Positions 19,600 to 28,433 of a stretch of 64,000 bases of DNA are shown in pieces. The DNA lies in contig NZ_BDBK01000017.1 of the NCBI RefSeq assembly GCF_001612945.1, forward strand, positions 62,001-126,000. The letters are read 5' to 3'. The position numbers and the translations under genes were made by a program. A model generated the notes under the pieces. It saw only the letters and a program-made list of their open reading frames with translations, was not told the origin of the DNA and did no database searches. Each line of letters opens with the position of its first letter. The first letter of the stretch is position 1. This stretch comes from Nocardia inohanensis NBRC 100128. Lineage in GTDB: Bacteria > Actinomycetota > Actinomycetes > Mycobacteriales > Mycobacteriaceae.

Positions 19600-20412
19600 A
19601 TGAGCACTGATATGGCCACTGTTTCCGAAGTACCCGAAAATGCCCGTGCGGGACGTGATCCCTACGACGACATCGAGCCCGCGCTCGCCGAGCTGGCCGC
19701 GCTGGACGCGGACGATCCCGAACGGCACGTGATGCGGGAGGAGATCATCCAGCGGTGCCTGCCGCTGGCCGAGCACATCGCGCGGCGGTTCTCGGGGCGG
19801 GGCGAGGCGTTCGAGGATCTGTTGCAGATCGCCCGGGTGGGCCTGGTGCTCGCCGTGGACCGGTTCGACGTCGGCCGTGGCACCACGTTCCTGTCCTATG
19901 CCGTGCCCACCATCATGGGTGAGGTGCGCCGCCACTTCCGCGACACCAGTTGGTCGGTGCGGGTCCCGCGCCGGCTCAAGGAGCTGCACCTGCGGATCAC
20001 CGCGGTCACCCCGGCGCTCGCGCAACGGCTGAACCGCATGCCGAACGCGGGCGATCTGGCCGCCGAACTGGATACCGATCGCGAGGAGATCGCGCAGGCC
20101 ATGGTCGCCGCCAACGGCTACAGTCATGATTCCCTGGATGCGGAGCTCGAAACCGACAGCACCGCAAAGGTTTCCCGCCTGCACTCGCTGGGCGTCGAGG
20201 AACCGGCCTATGAACTGGTCGAGGAGACCCTCACCGTCGAGCCGCTGCTGAACACCCTCTCCGACCGGGAGCGGACGGTGCTGGAACTCAGCTTCTTCCA
20301 GTCGCGCACCCAGTCTCAGATCGGCGCCGAGCTGGGCGTTTCGCAGATGCAGGTCTCCCGAATCCTGTCCCGCACCCTGCGTACCCTGCGTGAACGCGCA
20401 CTCGCCGCGTAA
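19600..20412 (+). CDS. SigF/SigB-type stress sigma factor (group 3)
   Basis: The protein has 270 residues. Region 2 runs from about 45 to 115 (IIQRCLPLAEHIARRFSGRG, EDLLQIARVGLVLAVDRFD, then TFLSYAVPTIMGEVRRHFRD, the -10 reading part). Region 3 follows (VPRRLKELH), and region 4 at about 215-265 has the helix-turn-helix TQSQIGAELGVSQMQVSRIL. This is the SigF/SigB/SigG subfamily, which directs RNA polymerase to stress, envelope or sporulation genes. Such factors are normally held by an anti-sigma (RsbW/UsfX) gene in the same operon. None is present here, so control must come from elsewhere or from transcription. Confidence 0.92.
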   Translation: MSTDMATVSEVPENARAGRDPYDDIEPALAELAALDADDPERHVMREEIIQRCLPLAEHIARRFSGRGEAFEDLLQIARVGLVLAVDRFDVGRGTTFLSYAVPTIMGEVRRHFRDTSWSVRVPRRLKELHLRITAVTPALAQRLNRMPNAGDLAAELDTDREEIAQAMVAANGYSHDSLDAELETDSTAKVSRLHSLGVEEPAYELVEETLTVEPLLNTLSDRERTVLELSFFQSRTQSQIGAELGVSQMQVSRILSRTLRTLRERALAA

Positions 20413-20455
20413 GGGCCGGGCGCGCTGCCGCCCTCCCGTCTCCGATCTTCCCGGT

Positions 20456-20526
20456 GCCGCCACCATCGGGGACCGCCCGGTGAGCCGATCGCTCGGCTCG
20501 TTCCGTAGTCGGTCCCCGGTGGCGGC
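20456..20526. terminator. branched hairpin between sigma factor and desaturase genes
   Basis: An outer stem pairs GCCGCCAC (20456-20463) and CGGGGACCG (20467-20475) with 20510-20526, leaving a three-base bulge. Inside it GAGCCGA and TCGGCTC (20482-20499) form a second 7-bp hairpin with a TCGC loop. The two genes converge on it, so it is probably a shared terminator. Confidence 0.65.
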
Positions 20527-20536
20527 GGTGTGCGGG

Positions 20537-21535
20537 TCAGCTGATGAGCATTGATTCCTTTTCTCCGCGTTGGGCTTCGCGGGCCAGGGCGCGGTCGCGT
20601 TGTTCCTCGAAGCGGATCACGTCGCGGCCGAGCTTTTCGAGGTAGTCGCCCAGGTTGTTGCGGATTTCGTCGCCGCGCGGGCCGAAGTCGCTGCGCTCGA
20701 AGACATTCCACTTCTTCAGGACCGGCGTGATGACCTCTTCGAGGTGCTGGCGCAGATCGTAGATGCCGTGTTTGGCCATGAGGACGCCGTTGCGGCGGAA
20801 ATTGGGCATGCCGGCGCCGGGCATCTGGAAAGTCATGATGATGTTGGAGATGGCTTCGATGGCCTGGTCGGGGGACAGGTCCAGGGCCGCGCCGCAGAGA
20901 TTGCGGTAGAAGATCATGTGCAGGTTTTCGTCGGCGGCGATGCGCTGCAACATTTTGTCCGCTAGGGGGTCATTGCACACTTTGCCGGTATTGCGATGGG
21001 AAACGCGAGTGGCCAATTCCTGGAAAGTGACATAAGCGACGGAATACATGAATCCGGTAGCGTTTTGGGCCGCCGCGGTGCCGGCGTAGTTCTTGATCAG
21101 GCTGGCCGAGTGGTAGCCATTGGTCATATGGATCATGCGCGCGTTCTCCAGCGCCACCGGATCCACGCCGCGCGTCACCACCAGATAGTCGCGAATGACG
21201 ATGCCGTGCCGGTTCTCCTCGGCGGTCCAACGCCCCACCCAGGTGCCCCACGCGCCGTCCTGGGAGAAGTTCTCGGCGATCTCCCGGTGGTAGCTGGGCA
21301 GGTTGTCCTCGGTCAGCAGGTTGGTGATCATCGCGGCCTTGGCGACCTCGCTGAGGTGGGATTGCTCGGGGTCCCAATCGATCCCGCCCATTGCTGCGAA
21401 GTTGCGACCCTCCGCCCACGGCACATAGTCGTGCGGATGCCAATCCTTGGCCATGGCTAGATGCCTGTTCACATTCTGCTCCGCGATCGGCTCCAGCTCG
21501 ATGAGCAACTCGAGCTGCGTGAGATTCCTGGCCAC
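20537..21535 (-). CDS. acyl-ACP desaturase, DesA1/DesA2 type
   Basis: The protein has 332 residues, as in mycobacterial DesA1. It is a soluble ferritin-like diiron enzyme. The iron ligands sit in WTAEENRHG (first ExxH) and ADENLHMIFYR (second ExxH), with further Glu in LTEDNLPSYHRE and VTFQELATR. The VPWAEGRNF and PVLKKWNVFER blocks are also shared with DesA1. It would introduce a double bond into acyl chains carried on ACP, supplying unsaturated or mycolic-acid precursors, and needs reduced ferredoxin. It is divergent from a KAS gene with a 334-base gap, which suits a lipid role. Which DesA paralogue it is cannot be fixed. Confidence 0.9.
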   Translation of the reverse strand: MARNLTQLELLIELEPIAEQNVNRHLAMAKDWHPHDYVPWAEGRNFAAMGGIDWDPEQSHLSEVAKAAMITNLLTEDNLPSYHREIAENFSQDGAWGTWVGRWTAEENRHGIVIRDYLVVTRGVDPVALENARMIHMTNGYHSASLIKNYAGTAAAQNATGFMYSVAYVTFQELATRVSHRNTGKVCNDPLADKMLQRIAADENLHMIFYRNLCGAALDLSPDQAIEAISNIIMTFQMPGAGMPNFRRNGVLMAKHGIYDLRQHLEEVITPVLKKWNVFERSDFGPRGDEIRNNLGDYLEKLGRDVIRFEEQRDRALAREAQRGEKESMLIS

Positions 21536-21869
21536 GGTCGTGCGCCTCCCTTGAAATGGCTCGTCGCTGCGGAATGATGGTGTAGATCAACGCCTGCCGA
21601 TCCGGAACGGACGGCAGTGGAACGCGAGGATTTCAGGCGATCGCCGCGTCGGTCGCGGGGGAGTATCCGAGGGAATCCGGGATGCCCGCGTGTCCATGAG
21701 GAGACTGGTCGGCTTCGCCTCGGATAATCTAGCCCAGTTCGCCGGAGATTGGCTTCATCCCCCGCCGAAGTTGCCCGTGGCGGGTTCGTTCGCTAGTTGC
21801 AAAACAGTCCTTGACAGCCCACGCGGATCGAGTCCTGGTTCGCCGGAGCATTGCTACGGAGAGTGAACA
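21536..21869. other. 334-base divergent intergenic region
   Basis: This gap separates the starts of the desaturase (minus) and KAS (plus) genes. It must hold both promoters. A TTGACA at 21811-21816 is the best -35 candidate for the KAS gene, but no convincing -10 lies at the right distance. No open frame, hairpin or operator palindrome was recognised. Confidence 0.5.
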
Positions 21870-23114
21870 ATGCAGACGCCCAACCGAAGGAAATTCCCCG
21901 ATGTCGTGGTGACCTCGCTCGCGGCGACCACCTCGATCGCTGGTGACGTCGACTCGACCTGGAAGGGACTACTCAACGGCGAGAGCGGAATCGACGTTCT
22001 GGAGGACACCTTCCTCGACGATTTCGATCTGCCGGTCCGCATCGGTGGCCACCTCAAAGTCGAACCGGGAACGGCGCTCACCCGCGCGGAGACCCGGCGC
22101 TGGTCCTACGTGGAGCAGATGGCCGCGGTGCTGGGCCGCGAGGTCTGGCGCAATGCCGGCAGCCCGGAGGTGGACGGCGACCGGCTGGGCGTGGCGATCG
22201 GCACCGGACTGGGCGGCGCGGAAGTGCTCATGTCGGCGCGCGACAAGTTGCAGGCCGGCGGCTATCGCAAGGTGTCGCCGATGACCGTGCAGGCCATCAT
22301 GCCCAATGGCCCGGCGGCGGTGGTGAGTTGCGAGCTGGGCGCGAGAGCCGGTGTGACAACGCCGGTTTCGGCCTGTTCGTCCGGTTCGGAGGCGATCGCG
22401 AATGCCTGGCGGATGATCGTCATGGGCGATGCCGACATGGTGGTCACCGGCGGCGTCGAGGGCTCCATCCAGGCCCTGCCGATCGCCGGCTTCTCCATGA
22501 TGCGGGCGATGAGCACGCGCAATCACGATCCCAAGGGCGCCAGCCGGCCCTTCGACGCCGACCGCGACGGCTTCGTCTTCGGTGAGGCGGGCGCGCTCAT
22601 GATCATCGAGACCGAGGCGCACGCCAAGGCGCGCGGCGCGAAGATCCACGCCCGCATCATGGGCGCGGGGATCACTTCCGACGGTTTCCATCTCGTCGCC
22701 CCCGACCCGGACGGCAGCGGCGCCGCCCGCGCCATGTCCCGCGCCATGGAACACGCCGGGATCACCAAAGCCGATGTGTCCCATATCAATGCGCACGCCA
22801 CCGCCACCCCGATCGGTGATTACGCGGAGGCCAACGCGATCAAGCAAGCGGTCGGCAATCACGCCGCGGTGTACGCGCCGAAGTCCGCGCTGGGGCACTC
22901 CATCGGCGCTGTCGGAGCCCTCGAATCGGTGATCACGGTGCTCAGCGTGCGGGACGGAATCGTCCCGGCCACGCTGAATTTGGAGAATCAGGACCCGCAG
23001 ATCGACCTCGACGTGGTCAAGGGCACTGCGCGTACCGGTCAGTACGACTACGCGCTCAACAACTCCTTCGGTTTCGGCGGCCACAATGTCGCCATCGCCT
23101 TCGGCCGGTACTGA
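21870..23114 (+). CDS. beta-ketoacyl-ACP synthase, KasA/KasB type
   Basis: The protein has 414 residues. It follows mycobacterial KasA closely over its whole length: STWKGLLNGESGI, the catalytic Cys in VSACSSGSEA (about residue 170), RPFDADRDGFVFGEAGAL, the His in HINAHATATP (about 310), Lys and His in PKSALGHSIGAVGALES, and the NNSFGFGGHN ending. It should extend acyl-ACP with malonyl-ACP by decarboxylative condensation, as in the FAS-II arm of mycolic acid synthesis. The usual partners (fabD, acpM, a second kas, accD6) are absent. The next gene is a FadD32-type ligase, 122 bases downstream. Confidence 0.93.
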   Translation: MQTPNRRKFPDVVVTSLAATTSIAGDVDSTWKGLLNGESGIDVLEDTFLDDFDLPVRIGGHLKVEPGTALTRAETRRWSYVEQMAAVLGREVWRNAGSPEVDGDRLGVAIGTGLGGAEVLMSARDKLQAGGYRKVSPMTVQAIMPNGPAAVVSCELGARAGVTTPVSACSSGSEAIANAWRMIVMGDADMVVTGGVEGSIQALPIAGFSMMRAMSTRNHDPKGASRPFDADRDGFVFGEAGALMIIETEAHAKARGAKIHARIMGAGITSDGFHLVAPDPDGSGAARAMSRAMEHAGITKADVSHINAHATATPIGDYAEANAIKQAVGNHAAVYAPKSALGHSIGAVGALESVITVLSVRDGIVPATLNLENQDPQIDLDVVKGTARTGQYDYALNNSFGFGGHNVAIAFGRY

Positions 23115-23199
23115 GTGACGGCGGAATCGACACCCTGTTAGAGTTCTCCAGCCCCAGCTACTTCCGGGCCTTCGTGTCGATCTTTGTTCGGTGTCACTG

Positions 23200-23217
23200 C
23201 ACAGCCTCTCGGCTGTG
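23200..23217 (+). terminator. 7-bp hairpin between KAS and acyl-AMP ligase genes
   Basis: CACAGCC (23200-23206), loop TCTC, GGCTGTG (23211-23217). It ends eight bases before the AAGGA ribosome site of the ligase. It could end the KAS transcript weakly or act as a leader structure; the sequence does not decide. Confidence 0.4.
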
Positions 23218-23236
23218 AGTTGAAAAAGGATAGGGA

Positions 23237-25132
23237 ATGATCGGCGAGACTTTCGATGACTATCTGGACGAGCACGGCAATATCCGGATCCCGGCCAACC
23301 AGACCATGATCGAATTGGTCGACAAGCACACGGTGGCCGCCGGGGACGAGCTCGCCTACCGCTTCGTTGACTATTCGCGCGAACGGGACGGCGAGCGTTC
23401 CGAACTCACCTGGAACCAGTTCGGCGTCCGGCTGCGGGCGGTGGCCGCGCGATTACAGCAGGTCACCCAGCCCGGGGATCGAGTGGCCATTCTGGCCCCG
23501 CAGGGCCTGGAGTACGTCGTGGCCATGTATGCCGCGGTGTACGCGGGCAATATCGCGGTGCCACTCTTCGATCCGGACGAACAGGGCCATTCCGACCGGT
23601 TGCACGCGGTGCTCGCGGACTGCACGCCGGCGGCCATCCTGACCGTCGGCTCCGCGGCGGCCGGGGTGCGCGAACTGTTCAAGAACCTGCCCGCGCCCCG
23701 GCGCCCGCGAATCATTGCGGTGGAGGCGATTCCGGACAGCGTCGGCGTGGCCTGGGTGCGGCCGGACATCAATGTGGACTCGGTGGCCTACTTGCAGTAC
23801 ACCTCCGGGTCCACCCGCACGCCCGCCGGCGTGGAGATCACGCACCGCGCGGTCGGCACCAACCTGCTGCAAATGGTGAACGCCATCGGTATCACCGAGA
23901 AGGCGCGAGGCGTCACCTGGCTGCCGCTCTTCCACGACATGGGGCTGCTCACGGTGATCCTGCCGACCATCGGCGGCAAGTTCATCACCATCATGTCGCC
24001 GAGCGCCTTCGTGCGCCGGCCCTACCGCTGGATCAAGGAGCTCGCGGCGCAGGAGGACGGGGCCGAGATCTTCGCGGCCGCACCGAATTTCGCCTTCGAG
24101 CACGCGGCGGCGCGCGGTAAGCCCAAACCGGGCGAGGAGCTCGACCTGTCCCGGGTGATCGGCCTGATCAACGGCAGCGAGCCGGTCTCGGTGAGCTCCA
24201 TGCAGAAGTTCAACGATGCCTTCGCGCCGTACGGCCTGCCCAAGACCGCCATCAAGCCCTGCTACGGCATGGCCGAGGCGACGCTGTTCGTCTCGGCGAC
24301 CCGGCGCGAGGACGCGGCGCGGGTGGTCTACGTCGACCGCGCCGAGCTCAATGCCGGGCGCATGACCGAGGTGACCCCGGATGCGCCGAACGCGGTGTCC
24401 CAGGTCTCCTGCGGCTATGTGGCGCTGTCGCAGTGGGCGGTGATCGTGGATCCCGAGACCGGCGCGGAGAAGCCGGACGGCGAGGTCGGCGAGATCTGGT
24501 TGCACGGCAAGAATATGGGCATCGGCTACTGGGGCAGGCCCGAGGAGACCCAGGCCACCTTCAAGAACCGTCTCGTCACCCGGCAGCCGACGGGCTCACA
24601 CGCCGAAGGCGCCGAGCCGGACGCCATCTGGATGCGCACCGGCGATTTCGGTTCGTATCTCGACGGCGAGCTCTACATCACCGGCCGGGTCAAGGATCTG
24701 GTGATCGTGGACGGGCGCAATCACTATCCGCAGGATCTGGAGTACTCCGCGCAGGAGTCCAGCACCGCGCTGCGGCCGGGATTCGTTGCGGCCTTCTCGG
24801 TTTCGGCGAACGAGCTACCCGTCGAGGTGATCACCACCAAGGGCGCGGCGGCACAGCCGGATCCGGGCAATGCCGCCGAGGCGCTGGTGATCGTGGCCGA
24901 ACGCGGTACGGGCGCAGCCAAATTGGATCCCGAGCCGATCCAGGAGACGGTGCGGGCGGCCATCGCCAAGCGGCACGGCGTGACGGTGCGTGACCTGCTG
25001 CTGGTGCCCGCGGGCTCGATTCCGCGCACCTCCAGCGGCAAGATCGCCCGGCGGGCCTGCCGGACGGCGTATCTGGAGGGCACGCTGCGCGGCGGCTATC
25101 AGCAGCGGGACTTCCCGGACGCGGCCGACTGA
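23237..25132 (+). CDS. long-chain fatty acyl-AMP ligase, FadD32 type
   Basis: The protein has 631 residues, near FadD32 length. It shares the FadD32 run of motifs: ELAYRFVDYSRERDG, RLQQVTQPGDRVAIL, the P-loop YTSGSTRTPAGV, SWLP/TWLPLFHDMG, SAAPNFAFEHAA-like segment, PCYGMAEATLFVS, WMRTGDFG, DLVIVDGRNHYPQDLE and RTSSGKIARRACRT. FAALs activate fatty acids as acyl-adenylates and load them on a carrier protein rather than on CoA. In mycobacteria FadD32 feeds Pks13 for the final mycolate condensation. Here pks13 and accD4 are not neighbours; the upstream gene is a KAS. It is therefore either a relocated FadD32 or, more likely, a paralogue. Confidence 0.9.
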   Translation: MIGETFDDYLDEHGNIRIPANQTMIELVDKHTVAAGDELAYRFVDYSRERDGERSELTWNQFGVRLRAVAARLQQVTQPGDRVAILAPQGLEYVVAMYAAVYAGNIAVPLFDPDEQGHSDRLHAVLADCTPAAILTVGSAAAGVRELFKNLPAPRRPRIIAVEAIPDSVGVAWVRPDINVDSVAYLQYTSGSTRTPAGVEITHRAVGTNLLQMVNAIGITEKARGVTWLPLFHDMGLLTVILPTIGGKFITIMSPSAFVRRPYRWIKELAAQEDGAEIFAAAPNFAFEHAAARGKPKPGEELDLSRVIGLINGSEPVSVSSMQKFNDAFAPYGLPKTAIKPCYGMAEATLFVSATRREDAARVVYVDRAELNAGRMTEVTPDAPNAVSQVSCGYVALSQWAVIVDPETGAEKPDGEVGEIWLHGKNMGIGYWGRPEETQATFKNRLVTRQPTGSHAEGAEPDAIWMRTGDFGSYLDGELYITGRVKDLVIVDGRNHYPQDLEYSAQESSTALRPGFVAAFSVSANELPVEVITTKGAAAQPDPGNAAEALVIVAERGTGAAKLDPEPIQETVRAAIAKRHGVTVRDLLLVPAGSIPRTSSGKIARRACRTAYLEGTLRGGYQQRDFPDAAD

Positions 25133-25258
25133 AACAGGCGGGGCAGTGTTCAGGGTGCGGGTTGATCAACGAGATCAGCCCGCACCCGTTCGATATCTCC
25201 CATCGGATCCGGCTCGCCTGGCCGCGGTTGGCGAGACCGGTCGGTACACTTCACGCCC

Positions 25259-26158
25259 GTGTGGAAATCCGCCCGCATCGGGCTCCTCGTCGCGCTGACC
25301 GCCGCTGCGGCCCTGGTCTCGGTTCCGGCGGCCGGGGCGCAGCCGGTCGCCGCCACCGTTCCCGACACCTTCTGTGGCACCCCGCTCGCGACCGGCGAGC
25401 TGGAGACCATTGCGCGACTGTCGGATACCACCGATCTGTCCGGAGATGCGCTGGCGCGGTTGGAGACCGCGGTGGCCCGCAATCACGAGATCACCGAAAT
25501 CCTGATCGCGCACCGGGATCGGCGCGGATTGTTCGGCATCGGCCTGGACGGCGTCGAGCAGGCCGCGGTGATGCCTTTGCAGCGCGACCCGGCGGCCTTC
25601 CAGGATCGCGAGTACGCGCATGCCATCAGCCTGGAACTGCTGAGCCGCTACCTGGACAATGTGCACGCCGCCTTCACCGGCGGCGCGGTGCAGCCGCACT
25701 GGGCGCGCTATCTCGAATTGGCCGGGGACTGCACGGTTTCCGGGGCGCAGGCGGCGATGGCGGGGTACAACGCCCACCTCGTCGTCGATCTCGCCTACTC
25801 GGTCGCCGCGGTGCACACCAAGCCGGAGAACGCGCCCGACTACTTCAAGATCGTGGCGGCCATCGCGGGCGCGGGCGATGTGATCGTGGACCGCACCAAC
25901 CTCGTCTATCAGGCCGATCTCGGCCCGCTCTGGCGCTTCTACTTCCTCGGCGAGGGCTTGGACCTGCTGGTCGGCCGCGGTGTCGCCACCAAGCCGCTAT
26001 TGGTCGCGGCCGATCTCGGCGCGAACGTGGTGATCTTCGGAAACGGTCTGGCCCTTCAGGATCCGGCGCTGCACGATGTCACCGCCGGTGAAATCCAGGC
26101 CCTGTACGGCGCGCTCGACGTGGCCTTCCAGGTGCTCGCTGCGGTGCACGCGCTCTGA
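25259..26158 (+). CDS. exported DUF5995-like protein
   Basis: The protein has 299 residues from GTG 25259. A signal peptide (KSARIGLLVALTAAA..AGAQP) ends near residue 28. The mature part is helical and has the family core of a domain in which AMAGYNAHLVVDLAYSVA (about residues 165-182) corresponds to the conserved G.NAH...DL motif, with a nearby WARYLELAGDC segment. The His and Asp of this motif could bind a metal or act in catalysis, but the function of the family is unknown. It is most likely secreted. It stands alone. Confidence 0.72.
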   Translation: MWKSARIGLLVALTAAAALVSVPAAGAQPVAATVPDTFCGTPLATGELETIARLSDTTDLSGDALARLETAVARNHEITEILIAHRDRRGLFGIGLDGVEQAAVMPLQRDPAAFQDREYAHAISLELLSRYLDNVHAAFTGGAVQPHWARYLELAGDCTVSGAQAAMAGYNAHLVVDLAYSVAAVHTKPENAPDYFKIVAAIAGAGDVIVDRTNLVYQADLGPLWRFYFLGEGLDLLVGRGVATKPLLVAADLGANVVIFGNGLALQDPALHDVTAGEIQALYGALDVAFQVLAAVHAL

Positions 26159-26159
26159 G

Positions 26160-27491
26160 TCAGGGCGCGGCCCGCGACGGCCCGCGCCCGATCGCCTTGG
26201 CCAGATACATCTCGTAGTCGGCGGCTTGCAGCAGATCGTCGGCGGTGGTGTCGCCTGCCCGATCCGCCGCGATGCCCACGCTCGCGGTCACCGTCAGCCG
26301 CCGCCGCGTCACCTCGAACGGCCGGGCGAACTCCCGCCGCACCGCGCGCGCGATATCCTCCACCGCCCCAGCGGATTCCGGCTCGGTCACCCCGGATTCC
26401 GGTATCAGAATCACGAATTCGTCGCCGCCCATGCGCGCCACCAGCTGGCCGGGCCCGGTGGCGCAGGCGGTGAGCCGCTGCGCGGCCTGCGCCAGCACCT
26501 CGTCGCCGGCCGCGTGCCCGAAGGTGTCGTTGATCGCCTTGAAGCGGTCGAGATCCACGTAGCAGAGCCCGATCCGGGCCTCCGGATCGGTGAAGGCGGC
26601 ATTGAGCGCGTCGAAGAAGCGTGAGCGATTGGCCAGCCCGGTGAGCTGGTCGTGGTGGGCGCGATAGCGCAGTCGTTCGGCCAGCACCCGCTGTTCGGAG
26701 ATGTCCTCCACCAGGATCAGCGTGTACTGCGGCAGCCCCTGATCATCCCGGATCAGCGAGACATTGATCTTCGTCCAGACCGTGTGCCCGTCCTTGTGCG
26801 GGTACGCCTTCTCCATGTGCACGTTGTCCACGTCGCCGCGCAGCACCGAGGCGTACAGCCCCCACATGCCGGGATCGTCCTCGGGGTGGCCGAGATCGGT
26901 CACCGACAGCGCGCACATCTCGGCCGAGGTGTAGCCGAGCATGTCCCCGAACGCGGTATTGACCTCGATGATGCGCCCGGTCATATCCGAGAGCCCGGTG
27001 CCGATCCCGGCCTGTGCGAACACCGCCCGGAACCGAGCTTCGCTGGCGCGCAACTGTTCCTGCACCCGCTGCCGGGCCGCGAGTTCGGCCATCCGGACGC
27101 TCTCCTGTTCGGCCAGCAGCCATTCCCGGAAGGCCCGCAGGTAGCCGGTGGTGAACGCGCCGATCAGCTCCGCGGCTCGCGCGGCCGGAATCGCCTGCTG
27201 CCCAGCCAGATACGAGGTCAATACGCGAATGCTGCGGCCCAGCACCTCATCCCCGACGAAGTGCGCCCGCGCCAGTTCCGCGCCGAGTTCGCCGACCTTG
27301 GCCGCGGATTCGGCGCTGCGTGCCAGGGTGTCGAAATCGCGGGCGATGCGGCGCAGCAACGCGCGGGCTTCGGAACGGCTCATGGGCACCACGTGATCGC
27401 GGGCTCCGCGTTCCAACGCGGCTACCCACTCCTCGACCACTGCGGCGTGCGGGCCACCCTGCTCCGGCCCCACCCCGGGATCCGACGCCAT
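26160..27491 (-). CDS. PAS-GGDEF diguanylate cyclase
   Basis: The protein has 443 residues from ATG 27491. An N-terminal helical domain (about 1-150) resembles the sensor part found in other actinobacterial GGDEF proteins. A PAS domain (about 155-275: FRAVFAQAGIGTGLSDMTG, GYTSAEM, the PAC-like WTKINVSLIRDD) leads into GGDEF (about 280-440) with DQLTGLANR, YVDLDRFKAIND and the active site MGGDEFVIL. It should make cyclic di-GMP from two GTP in the cytoplasm. The inhibitory I-site RxxD expected five residues before GGDEF is missing (the place reads GPGQ). No EAL domain. The start could be further upstream. Confidence 0.9.
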   Translation of the reverse strand: MASDPGVGPEQGGPHAAVVEEWVAALERGARDHVVPMSRSEARALLRRIARDFDTLARSAESAAKVGELGAELARAHFVGDEVLGRSIRVLTSYLAGQQAIPAARAAELIGAFTTGYLRAFREWLLAEQESVRMAELAARQRVQEQLRASEARFRAVFAQAGIGTGLSDMTGRIIEVNTAFGDMLGYTSAEMCALSVTDLGHPEDDPGMWGLYASVLRGDVDNVHMEKAYPHKDGHTVWTKINVSLIRDDQGLPQYTLILVEDISEQRVLAERLRYRAHHDQLTGLANRSRFFDALNAAFTDPEARIGLCYVDLDRFKAINDTFGHAAGDEVLAQAAQRLTACATGPGQLVARMGGDEFVILIPESGVTEPESAGAVEDIARAVRREFARPFEVTRRRLTVTASVGIAADRAGDTTADDLLQAADYEMYLAKAIGRGPSRAAP

Positions 27492-27620
27492 GGGGATCGA
27501 TGGTAGCCCGACCGGTCGGTGCCCGCTGCTCCTGCCCTCCCGGCGAATATTGGGATACCATTGCGGCGCTTCAGAATTGGCAGAGACCACTTGCTGTTCC
27601 AGCGGGAAGACGGGGAACCG

Positions 27621-28427
27621 ATGACCAGACCGAGTTGGGCGCCCGAAGGCATCGATCTGGACCGCCCCAGCGCGTCACGGGTCTACGACTACTTCGTGGG
27701 CGGCATGCACAATTTCGAGATCGATCGCCAGCTGGCGCGCATGATCGAGCAGTTCACCCCGAACGTCGCCGAGACCATGCGCGCCAATCGGGACCTGCTG
27801 CGCCGCTGCGTCCGGTTCCTCACCGACGCCGGAATCGATCAGTTCCTGGATCTGGGGTCCGGCATCCCGACCGTCGGCAATGTGCACGAGGTCGCCCAGG
27901 CCCGCAATCCCGAGGCCAAGGTCGTGTACGTGGATATCGACCCGGTCGCGGTGGCGCACAGCCAGGCCATCCTGGCCGACAATCCGCTGGCCGAGGTGGT
28001 GCACGCCGACGTGGCCGATCCGGCGGCCATTCTCGCCGATCCCGCCGTCGCGAAGCTCATCGACTTCGATCGCCCGGTGGCGGTGCTGCTGCTCGGCGTC
28101 CTGCACTTCGTGCCCGACGAGGCCGATCCGGTCGCCGCGGTGGCCCGCCTGCTCGAGGTCTGCGCCCCCGGCAGCTACGTGGCCATCACCCATGCCACCG
28201 CCGACGGCCAGCCGCAGGAGGTCCTGGACGCCCAGAAGCTGTCCGGGCGCACCTCCACCGAGATCGTGCTGCGCAGCCGTGCGGAGATCGCCGCGTACTT
28301 CCTGGACTGGAAGCTGGTCGAGCCCGGCCTGGTGCACCTGCCGCTGTGGCGTCCGGACAATGCCGCCGATGTGGGCGAGACCCCCGAGCGCTCGGGCGCT
28401 TACGGGGGTCTGGCCTACAAGGGCTGA
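27621..28427 (+). CDS. SAM-dependent methyltransferase, Methyltransf_19 (DUF574) family
   Basis: The protein has 268 residues from ATG 27621, after a CGGGGA ribosome site. The N-terminus has the family hallmark RPSASRVYDYFVGGMHNFEID. A Rossmann methyltransferase core follows, with QFLDLGSGIPTVGNVHEVAQ as the SAM glycine motif (about 75-95), VVYVDIDPVAVAHSQ as the acidic strand, and VAVLLLGVLHFVPD as motif IV. The family is large in Nocardia, Streptomyces and Mycobacterium and its substrates are mostly unknown. The 5' region overlaps nothing certain; the divergent diguanylate cyclase starts 129 bases away. Confidence 0.9.
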   Translation: MTRPSWAPEGIDLDRPSASRVYDYFVGGMHNFEIDRQLARMIEQFTPNVAETMRANRDLLRRCVRFLTDAGIDQFLDLGSGIPTVGNVHEVAQARNPEAKVVYVDIDPVAVAHSQAILADNPLAEVVHADVADPAAILADPAVAKLIDFDRPVAVLLLGVLHFVPDEADPVAAVARLLEVCAPGSYVAITHATADGQPQEVLDAQKLSGRTSTEIVLRSRAEIAAYFLDWKLVEPGLVHLPLWRPDNAADVGETPERSGAYGGLAYKG

Positions 28428-28433
28428 GACAAC

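Noticed and set aside
23237..25132. Calling this the canonical fadD32-pks13-accD4 locus
   Set aside because: Neither pks13 nor accD4 is adjacent; the next gene is an exported DUF5995-like protein.
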